From Pseudomonadota bacterium (lineage in GTDB: Bacteria; Pseudomonadota; Gammaproteobacteria; QQUJ01): DNA of 64,000 bases. The notes under the pieces were generated by a model. That model was not told the origin of the DNA. It saw only the letters and a program-made list of their open reading frames with translations, and made no database searches. Positions 9,272-16,900 of the stretch are shown piece by piece (the stretch's first letter is position 1; the number at the start of each line of letters is the position of its first letter). Both the position numbers and the translations under genes were made by a program. The stretch covers positions 186,001 to 250,000 of the forward strand of contig QQUJ01000010.1 in assembly GCA_008501635.1 (NCBI GenBank). Direction: 5' to 3'.

Positions 9272-10063
9272 ATGCGCGTACTGGTTATTGGTGCTACGGG
9301 AGTAGCGGGTAGCTCGGGAATTGCCGCCGTGCGCGAGGTGTATGGCGAGGCCGCGGAGATTACCGGTGTGTGGTACGGCAAGCCCGATCCTGAACACAAG
9401 GTGGATGGCGCGAATCATACGCTGTTTGGCGACATCACCGATCTGGCTCTCTACGAGCAGATTGCCGATCAGGCAGGCAAGCAGTTCGACTGGTGCCTTT
9501 ATGCCACGGCCCACGGCGAGGTCGGTTTTCCTGTCAACGAAGCGACTGCCGAACAGATTGACGCATCGAATCGCCTCAGTGTCGATCCGCTTCGCGTGTT
9601 GGAGGCGCGATTCGATATCGGTAACCTCGTGGCCTATTCGACCTTCTATAATCTCGAGCACCAAAAGATCACCTACGGCGCCATGGGTCATTCCAAAGCG
9701 GCGATCGAGCAGTGGGCGCTCGAAACCGGCAGGAGCCGCCACTGGGTCATTCGTGCCGGTGCCTTCAAGTCCACCTCCAGTCAAGGTATCAAGCTGCTGG
9801 TGAGGCGGCGGGCCAAGCAGTTGGCAGAATCTGACAATGCGTTGCTGCGCCGCTATTTCGAGGGGGTCAAACCTTCCGAGGCTGTGGAGAATCTCGAGCG
9901 CGCCGTGCTGGAGGAGGAGCGCGAGCGCTTCGGCGATACCGGTACCGATGCCGCAAGCCTGGTTGCCGCCCATGTCGCCCTGTTCAAGGGCTGTGAAGCA
10001 CCGTTCGTCAACGTCTGTGGTCGCAAAATCTGGGTCTCCGCGGAGGTGCAACCGCTCGGTTGA
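9272..10063 (+). CDS. Rossmann-fold NAD(P)-binding protein, SDR-like, function unknown
   Basis: 263 residues. The N-terminus has a dinucleotide-binding loop VIGATGVAGSSG (about residues 5-16). The usual SDR catalytic YxxxK is not present in that spacing; instead ITYGAMGHSKAAIE appears at about residue 134. This resembles the G-T-I-G-x-A-K block of trans-2-enoyl reductases of the FabV/TER type, but the protein is much shorter than those (about 400 residues). A reductase role is therefore only a guess. The start follows a GGGG-rich site at 9260. It may be cotranscribed with hspQ 62 bases downstream. Confidence 0.75.
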   Translation: MRVLVIGATGVAGSSGIAAVREVYGEAAEITGVWYGKPDPEHKVDGANHTLFGDITDLALYEQIADQAGKQFDWCLYATAHGEVGFPVNEATAEQIDASNRLSVDPLRVLEARFDIGNLVAYSTFYNLEHQKITYGAMGHSKAAIEQWALETGRSRHWVIRAGAFKSTSSQGIKLLVRRRAKQLAESDNALLRRYFEGVKPSEAVENLERAVLEEERERFGDTGTDAASLVAAHVALFKGCEAPFVNVCGRKIWVSAEVQPLG

Positions 10064-10125
10064 TCGGACGTTCGGCATTGGCAGTGCTACTTTTAAGGTG
10101 AGGTGTTTTTCCTGGAGGTAGCGTC

Positions 10126-10443
10126 ATGGTCATACCGCAAGCCCGCTATAGCGTAGGCCAGTTGGTCCATCACAAGCTTTTCGACTATCGCGGCGTCATC
10201 TTTGATGTCGATGCCGTGTTTATGGGCTCCGACGCGTGGTATGAACAGGTGGCACGCTCGCATCCGCCGAAAGACCGGCCCTGGTATCACGTGCTGGTGG
10301 ATGGCGCCGATCACACCACGTATGTTGCAGAACGCAATCTCGAGAGCGATGCCAGTGGTGTGGCGGTAAATCACCCCTTGCTTGGCAAGTTCTTTACCAG
10401 CTTTGACGGTGGGCAATATCAGACGATGCGCCGCGAAAACTGA
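10126..10443 (+). CDS. hspQ: Heat shock protein HspQ
   Basis: 105 residues, normal for HspQ. It shows the family core ARYSVGQLVHHKLFDYRGV, then DVDAVF, RPWYHVLVDG, TTYVAERNL and HPLLGKFF. In Enterobacteria HspQ is a hemimethylated-DNA-binding protein and a specificity factor of the Lon protease. The ATG sits behind a strong GGAGGT site. Followed after 32 bases by the TerB-like gene. Confidence 0.95.
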   Translation: MVIPQARYSVGQLVHHKLFDYRGVIFDVDAVFMGSDAWYEQVARSHPPKDRPWYHVLVDGADHTTYVAERNLESDASGVAVNHPLLGKFFTSFDGGQYQTMRREN

Positions 10444-10475
10444 ACCAGACAAACCGCGAGCCACTCTGATTGATC

Positions 10476-10958
10476 ATGATTGACGTTATCCGCCGGTTTT
10501 TCGACAAGTACATAGAGCCGGAGTTGGAGCACCCCGGCGCCGCGCATCGTGAGCATGCCTATCGACTTGCCACCGGGGCATTGTTGTTCGAAGTCTCGCG
10601 CGCCGATCACCATATCGGTGATCAGGAACTCACCATCATTGCGGGGCTTCTCAAGACTCGGTTCGACCTCTCTGTCGAGGACACGCAGCACCTGGTGGAC
10701 CTTGCGCATAGCGAGAGTGAAGAGGCGGTGAGTCTTTTCGAGTTCACGCGGCTGGTCGATGCCAGGCTGAGCGCAGGCGAGAAAATCCATGTGGTCGAAC
10801 TGCTGTGGGAGGTGGCATTTACCGACGGTCGGCTGGATCGTTACGAGGAGTACACCATCCGCAAGCTTGCCGATCTGCTGCATGTGGCACACCGTGATTT
10901 TATTGCTGCCAAACTGCGGGTTGAGCAGCGCCTGGGCAGCCCCATCGAGAATCCCTGA
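10476..10958 (+). CDS. TerB-family protein (tellurite resistance-like, COG4103 type)
   Basis: About 160 residues, all-helical, with the TerB-like acidic pattern DHHIGDQELTIIAGLL and a second half EVAFTDGRLDRYEEYTIRKLADLLH that looks like a repeat of the first. TerB-like domains bind metal ions at acidic clusters; the cellular role of stand-alone copies is unclear. A TTG at 10470 is also in frame, but the ATG at 10476 gives the usual MIDVIRRFF start. Its stop overlaps the next start (TGATG at 10956-10960), so it is coupled to the VOC protein. Confidence 0.85.
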   Translation: MIDVIRRFFDKYIEPELEHPGAAHREHAYRLATGALLFEVSRADHHIGDQELTIIAGLLKTRFDLSVEDTQHLVDLAHSESEEAVSLFEFTRLVDARLSAGEKIHVVELLWEVAFTDGRLDRYEEYTIRKLADLLHVAHRDFIAAKLRVEQRLGSPIENP

Positions 10959-11383
10959 TGGACCCGGTTTTTACTCATCTCGCCCTGCATGTGCGCGATC
11001 TCGATGCCTGCATTGATTTCTATCGCAGCTATTGCGGCATGGCGATTGTGCACGAGCGCACCGGCAAAGGTTCGCGCATCGTCTGGATGGCCGAGCCTGG
11101 GCGGGAGCAGGAACTGATCTTCGTTCTGCTCCCAGGCGGTCCAGGTCAACAACGGGCAGACAACGACTTCGGGCATCTCGGGTTTGCCCTGGCGGACCGC
11201 GCCGCGGTGGATAGCGTAGCCCGCAAGGCGCGCCTGAACGGATGTCTGCTCTGGGAGCCGCGCCAGGAACCATACCCCGTCGGTTACTATTGTGGTGTGC
11301 TCGATCCGGATGGCAACGCGGTGGAGTTCAGTTATGGCCAGCCGCTTGGGCCGGGTGCCGAAAGCGAGGAGGGTGGGTCGTAG
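10958..11383 (+). CDS. Glyoxalase/bleomycin-resistance (VOC) family protein
   Basis: 141 residues with paired beta-alpha-beta-beta-beta modules. Metal-ligand positions match the family: His in FTHLALHVRD near the start, and Glu in DGNAVEFSYG near the C-terminus. It could be a lactoylglutathione lyase or another vicinal-oxygen-chelate enzyme; the substrate cannot be read. Coupled to the TerB-like gene by a one-base stop/start overlap. Confidence 0.88.
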   Translation: MDPVFTHLALHVRDLDACIDFYRSYCGMAIVHERTGKGSRIVWMAEPGREQELIFVLLPGGPGQQRADNDFGHLGFALADRAAVDSVARKARLNGCLLWEPRQEPYPVGYYCGVLDPDGNAVEFSYGQPLGPGAESEEGGS

Positions 11384-11451
11384 GGGTGGGCGCTCGCTCG
11401 GAACAGAAGGTCTGAAAGCGGTGCCGTGGCTGTGGGGTATTTATCGAACAG

Positions 11452-11495
11452 GCGGGCAGGCCGCAAAGATTGCTCTTCGCAGCCTGCCGCTTTTT
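11452..11495 (+). terminator. Terminator after the VOC gene
   Basis: GGCAGGC (11455-11461) pairs with GCCTGCC (11483-11489), extended by GCGG/CCGC with a bulge, followed by five T at 11491-11495. It sits between two convergent genes. Confidence 0.75.
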
Positions 11496-11514
11496 GAAAC
11501 CTGAGCGCCCCGAT

Positions 11515-11943
11515 TTACGAGTTGACGGTCTCTTTCAGTGCTTTTAACGCTGTTACACGGACGGCGGTACGCGCCGGTTTGGCCGGAATCTTGATCTCCG
11601 CACCAGTGAAGGGATTGCGGCCAACACGGGCCTTGGTCCGCGGCTTGGTTACGCGGCGTACCTTGACACCGGTTTCCGGAATCGTGATCTCGCCCGAGCC
11701 ACGTTTCTTCATGTGGCGGTTAACCAGATCTCCCATGGAGCCCAGTACAGCGACGACATCCTTACGGGCGACACCGGTCTCTTCAGTGATGGTTGCGATG
11801 ATCTGATTTTTGGTCTGCTTGGTAGCAATGGGTTTGAGGACTTTGGGGACGGCTACGGCTTTTGCGGTCTTTTTGCTGCTCTTTTTCGGTGCGGCTTTTT
11901 TTGCCGCGGCCTTTTTGGGTGCTGCCTTTTTCTTTGCTGCCAT
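11515..11943 (-). CDS. HU-like DNA-binding protein with lysine/alanine-rich N-terminal tail
   Basis: 142 residues from the ATG at 11943 (frame open to 12024, but MAAKKK is preceded by a GGGAGA site). Residues about 2-40 are a tail of K, A and P with KKAAPKK-type repeats, like histone H1 tails. Residues about 45-140 are an HU/IHF fold: TKNQIIATITEETGV, GSGEITIPETGVK, and the DNA-arm signature GRNPFTGAEIKI. HU-like proteins bend and compact DNA. Tailed HU proteins are known in some Proteobacteria and Actinobacteria; the tail here is N-terminal. The gene is monocistronic and has a likely promoter at 11992-12019. Confidence 0.9.
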   Translation of the reverse strand: MAAKKKAAPKKAAAKKAAPKKSSKKTAKAVAVPKVLKPIATKQTKNQIIATITEETGVARKDVVAVLGSMGDLVNRHMKKRGSGEITIPETGVKVRRVTKPRTKARVGRNPFTGAEIKIPAKPARTAVRVTALKALKETVNS

Positions 11944-11991
11944 GGAGGTCTCCCGGTTGGTAGTGGCGAAACATACGCGTGTGGGCGCAAA

Positions 11992-12019
11992 AATAGCACA
12001 AACCAAAACGCTTTTGGCA
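11992..12019 (-). promoter_or_regulatory. Candidate sigma-70 promoter of the HU-like gene
   Basis: On the minus strand, TTGCCA (12019-12014) and GCTATT preceded by TG (11997-11992) are 16 bases apart, about 50 bases upstream of the ATG. Seen by eye only. Confidence 0.35.
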
Positions 12020-12054
12020 AGCAAATAACGCTGTTTGGCAAACTTTTACGGGAA

Positions 12055-13626
12055 TTAGTGAACGAGTTTTGCTATGCCGCCCCGCCGCGGGTCGCCAAAG
12101 CCGCTCAACATGTGCCCGCAGGGCGACTCCTTTACGGCATGAATTCCCCCAAAAAAGAGATTCTGCTGCTCCCAGCGCTGTGACTCCTGATAGTCAGATT
12201 CAAGTTCGCCGAGCACTCCGGCCGCGAATCCCGGCTCGCTGCTCAGGCGTCCGTTCTCGAAGTGTATCCTTGGGGCATTCACCGCTTCCTCGAGATCCAT
12301 GCCGAAATCGATGGTGTTGATCAGGAACTGCAGAATCGCCGTGCGAATCCGATTCGAGCCCCCGGATCCGCACGCAACCACACCGTGTGCTGGATCAAGG
12401 AGCACGGTCGGCGCCATCATCGAGGTGATACGCTGGTCGCACTGCCAGCGGTGAAATCCCATCGGGTGAAGATCCTCCTCGCCGAGCATATTGTTCAGCA
12501 TGACACCGGTGTGAGGGATCAGATAACCGCAACCTTCGCCGTTGGTGACGGTCATGCTGGCCACGCCGCCGTTGCGGTCCATGACGCTGATGTGCGTTGT
12601 TCCGCGGGTGAACGTCGCGCGGTCCAGTACCTCGTCGCGATAGGCATCGATGAAAGGATCGACGAGAATCCGCTCTATATCGGGAGCATGGTGCCTATGG
12701 TGCAGGTCGGCATCGATCCGCGCCTTGTTGGTCACAGCCATTGCGTGTGCGAGTACGGCCAGGTGATGGTGGCTGCCGAATCCTTTGGCCGCGATATCGG
12801 CGCCTTCCAGCAGGCGTAGTGCGAACGCGATCAGCAGACCGCCGCAAGACGGCGGCGGGTTGGTCAGTATCTGGGCGCTATGGTACGAGAGGTGTAGCGG
12901 AGTGCGCTGTTCGACCCTGTAGCGGCGCATATCTTCCGCAGAGAGCTGCCCACCGTGTTGCGCACAGTCGCGGATCAGGTGTTGTGCAACCTCACCTTCA
13001 TAGAACAGTCGATCTCCTTCACGGGCTAGCACTTCAAGAAAATCGGCGAACACCGGTAGGCGCAGCCATTCGTCCTCGCCAATAAGCCGCGCGATGTCGG
13101 TGGCGCTTCGAAATGTGGCAAAAGAGTCCGCGCCGGACCGATAGATGGCACCCACGACGTCGAAGATGTAAGACTGCAACGCGTTCATGCGCACGCCTTC
13201 GCGGGCGCTGACGATGGCCGGCTGGATGATCTCGCCGAGCGGCATACTGCCGAGATCGCGATGGATCTCAAACATCCCGCGCACCGCGCCCGGCACTGCG
13301 ATTGAGCCCATGCCGATATGAAATTCCTGGGTTGTGGTACCGAAGTCCGCCACAATCGGGTAAAAATCCAGGTCATTCTGCGGGCGCTTTCGACGCGGGG
13401 TCTGAACGAAGAAATCGTACAAACGCGGGGCATGCTGCGGACGGTGGGCGAGCAGAAAGCCGCCTCCACCAAGAGACGCCAGCACCGGTTCGGCCACGCA
13501 GGCGGTAAAAAAAGCGCCGATCACGGCGTCAAAGGCATTGCCGCCCTCGCTCAGTATGAGTTCGGCTGCAGCGACGGTCTCCTTATGGCCGGCGGCGACC
13601 ACACCTTTATAGTTGTTTGATGCCAT
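12055..13626 (-). CDS. Gamma-glutamyltransferase family protein, no signal peptide
   Basis: 523 residues, Ntn-hydrolase fold. The N-terminal half starts AAGHKETVAAAELILSEGGN and shows GGGGFLL. The predicted autocleavage site and nucleophile Thr lie in GTTHISVMD (about residue 343), followed by NGEGCGYLIPHTGVMLNNMLGEED. The family transfers or hydrolyses gamma-glutamyl groups of glutathione and related compounds. The N-terminus MASNNYKGVVAAG is not a signal peptide, unlike the periplasmic GGT of E. coli, so this copy probably works in the cytoplasm, or is a diverged acylase-like member (inference). It is transcribed toward the HU-like gene. Confidence 0.88.
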   Translation of the reverse strand: MASNNYKGVVAAGHKETVAAAELILSEGGNAFDAVIGAFFTACVAEPVLASLGGGGFLLAHRPQHAPRLYDFFVQTPRRKRPQNDLDFYPIVADFGTTTQEFHIGMGSIAVPGAVRGMFEIHRDLGSMPLGEIIQPAIVSAREGVRMNALQSYIFDVVGAIYRSGADSFATFRSATDIARLIGEDEWLRLPVFADFLEVLAREGDRLFYEGEVAQHLIRDCAQHGGQLSAEDMRRYRVEQRTPLHLSYHSAQILTNPPPSCGGLLIAFALRLLEGADIAAKGFGSHHHLAVLAHAMAVTNKARIDADLHHRHHAPDIERILVDPFIDAYRDEVLDRATFTRGTTHISVMDRNGGVASMTVTNGEGCGYLIPHTGVMLNNMLGEEDLHPMGFHRWQCDQRITSMMAPTVLLDPAHGVVACGSGGSNRIRTAILQFLINTIDFGMDLEEAVNAPRIHFENGRLSSEPGFAAGVLGELESDYQESQRWEQQNLFFGGIHAVKESPCGHMLSGFGDPRRGGIAKLVH

Positions 13627-13949
13627 GAGCGGTGGCAGAGGGTTGTGTTCGTGACCACCATTATGACAAACCAGCCATTCGAGCGCTTGGGTGGATTGGG
13701 TGTCATTTCTAGAAAAGTCACCTAGAATCCTGTAAAAGTTAGGAATTCGTCACAGTGAGGGCCTGCCGCTGCGGTAAAAAATGAAAAGCTGGCGGTAGTG
13801 CGGAAAATTCAGGAGCATCCTCGGGGCGAATTGCGGTTTGCGCGATGCCACGCAAGAAATCAATGCCGCGCGAGTGGGGTGGCACACCGCGGGTGTGTCT
13901 GAGTAACGCCCTCGATCACCGTTATTCGCGCTTATAAGGGTCGTTATCC
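13627..13949. other. 323-base divergent intergenic region
   Basis: Separates the gamma-glutamyltransferase gene (leftward) from the 1465-residue fusion gene (rightward) and must hold both promoters. The stretch 13708-13753 is AT-rich (TTTCTAGAAAAG, CTAGAATCCTGTAAAAG). No firm promoter boxes, repeat or RNA structure could be assigned. The fusion gene has AAGGG about 10 bases before its ATG. Confidence 0.5.
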
Positions 13950-16900
13950 ATGGGTGAACCAAAGGCTATTGTCGAAGAGGGGCTGCTCAAGCGGTTCGTC
14001 CCCATTAGCGCACTAGCCGAAAACAGCCTGCGTCAGATCGCCAAGAAGGCGGTTCTGGCGGAATACAAACCCGGCGACTACCTGTTCAAAAAGAATCAGC
14101 GGGACGGAAACACACTCTATCTTCTCTCGGGCGACATCGATCTTGTCGCCGGAGGCCAATCGGTGCACGTCGAGGCCGGCTCCGAAACCGCAAGGCACCC
14201 TATCGGGCAGCATCAACCACGTCAGGTCGACGCGGTGGCACGCAGCGCCGTTACCTGTATTCAGGTCGAAACCAACCTGGTCGACATGGTGCTCACCTGG
14301 CAGCAGTCCTCCGTGGAGGTCGGCGAGATCAATCAGGACAGTTCCAGCGACTGGATGACGCGCATGCTCCAGAATCGCCTGTTCCTCAAGCTGCCGCCGG
14401 CCAATATCCAGAAGATAATGATGTTGATGGAGGACATGGAGGTCAGCGAAGGCGACACCATCATCCGCCAGGGCGAAGAGGGCGATTACTACTATTACAT
14501 CCGCAGCGGCCGCTGTCAGGTGCTACGACAGCCGCGTCCCGATGCACCCGAGGTGAAGTTGGCCGAGCTGCCGGCAGGGGAGTCCTTTGGCGAGGAGGCG
14601 TTGGTTTCGGAGGAGAATCGTAACGCCACGGTGCGTATGTTGACGGATGGCGTCTTGATGCGACTGGCCAAAAAGGACTTCGTCAAACTCATCTCCGATC
14701 CGCTGCACAATATCGTCGACTACTACAAATCCGAGGTGTTGGTCAGTGATGGGGCGGCCTGGTTGGATGTACGCCTGCCCGACGAGTACGCCAATTCGCA
14801 TATCTCGGATGCGATCAACATTCCTTTGCCGACCTTGCGTTTGCAACTCAAGCAGCTCGATAAACGCCGCAGTTACGTAATTTATTGCGATACCGGTCGG
14901 CGCAGTTCCACCGCCGCCTTTCTGATGAGCGAACAGGGATTCGATGCCTATGTTTTAGGTGGTGGCCTGATGAGTCTGCCGCCGGAAGTGTTTTTGGTTT
15001 CAGACAATAAAGAAGATGCCAATCGTGCCGGAATCGAGATGATCTCGTCGCAGATTGTCAGGCAGGGAGCCAAGGACGCCGAGAACAAGCGTGTTGAATC
15101 CAAAAAGGAAGAGGCCAAGCGGTCAGATCCAAAGAAAGCGACGAGCCCTCCCGCCAAGCCGACCCCGGTACCGGGGAAACCGGTGAGCACGGCGAAGCCC
15201 GAGTCAACCAAGAGTACGACGACTACGCAGGATGTGCTGGCGCGTGCACGCGAGGCGTTGGAACAGGCACGGCGTGTCAAGCACAAAGGCCCGGAGACGG
15301 CGCCAGCAAAAGCGGCAGCGCCTGCGGCTGCGAATACCCCCGCGAAAGCCATGGGGTCCGCATCAGAGGAGCAGCAGCGCACTACAAAAATCCTGCAAGA
15401 GGCACAGGCCTCCAACATGCTGCTGCAGCAGGAGCTGCAGCGTGCTGAAGAGGATCTGCACCGTATCAATCAGCAGTTGGAGGAGATGCTGCAGGAGAAT
15501 CAACGTCTCGAGGTGGCGTTGGTCAAGCAGCAGAGCTCAGGCAAGAGTGCGGCTGAGGAGTTGCAGCAGCGACTCGATGCCGAGCGGGCCCGCAACCGCG
15601 TCGACCTGGATGCGTTGAATGAAAAACTGCGTGTCCTGGAGAGCGAGAGGAGCAGTGCACGCCGCGAAAACGACGAAACGCGTGACGCGATGGAGAAGCT
15701 GCGTCAGGAGCAAAAAGCCCAATCCACCGAGTGGGAAAGGAAGCTCGGTGAAGAGATAGCGCGCCACCAGCGCGATCGGGAGGATCTGGAACGCCAACTC
15801 AATGAGGTGCGGCGTGCGCGAGACCAGGCCGAGGCGCAGGCCCAGAGCGGGCAGCGTACCACCGATGAGCTGACGGAGAAGTTGCGCTCGGAGCGCAATG
15901 AGCTGGAAGGCCAGTTGCGGAGTACAAAGGAACGTCAAAGTGGCGAGTTGGCGGAACTCAACGACCGGCTCACCGAAGCCAGGCGTGAAACCGAAGCGTT
16001 GAAAAACGCTACCGCCGGGCAGCGGGAGTTGGAGCAGCAGGTGGAGAGTCTGCAGGCTGCCCTGACTCAACAGAGTGCGGAGCTGGCCACGCTGGATGGG
16101 CGCCTGGTCGACGCGCAGAAGCAGCAGCAGTCCACAGATGCGGTTCGTGTTCAGCTGGAGGCGCAGGTCAAGCAGTTGGCCGGAGAGCTGGAGCAGGGGC
16201 AGGTGGCCGCACAGCAGTTGGAGCAGTTGCGTAGTGACGTCGAGGCATTGCGTGCAAAGGCTCAACAAGCTGAGAACGAGAAACAGACAGCGAGTGAGGA
16301 GCAACAGCGGGCAACGGAGCTTGCCGAGCAGGCGGTAGCCGATCAGAAACGGACACAGGAGGAACTGGATTTCACTCAGCGCACGGTAACCAAAGCGCTG
16401 ATGGACAAGGAGGGCGCTGAAACGAAATTGGCCAAAGCCCAGGATCAGTTGGAGCAGGAGCGAAGCGAGCGCGAGCGGCGCGACAGCGAACTCGAACAGC
16501 TCAGGGCCGAGACTGCAGCGCTGCGCCAGGCCAGAGATCAGGCTGTTGCAGAGCGAGACGAAGCTCAGCAGGCTCGCCAGACCGCAGAAGCGGCCGCGGA
16601 GCAGGCCCACAATGAACGTAAGGATCGCGATCGGGAACTGAAGGCTGAGCTCGATCGTTTACAGAAGGAGATCGCCCAGTACCAACAGCGCCTTGAGTCT
16701 GCGCAAGCGGTGCGCGAAGAGGCTGAAAGAGCGCGTCTCGAGGCCGAGGAGCGCGCCAACAAAGTGTTCTCCACCAACGATCAGCGCCAACAGGAGCTGG
16801 AGGGCCAGATTCAGGAGTATCAGACCGTTCTTGCCCGCATGGAGGAGGAGCTCAATCAGGTCGGGCGAATCACCGAAGAGGCAGATAGCACACGCAAGAC

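Noticed and set aside
15537-16610. 357-residue antisense frame over the coiled coil of the fusion gene
   Set aside because: Leucine-rich complement of a repetitive E/Q-rich coiled coil; no ribosome site or family pattern.
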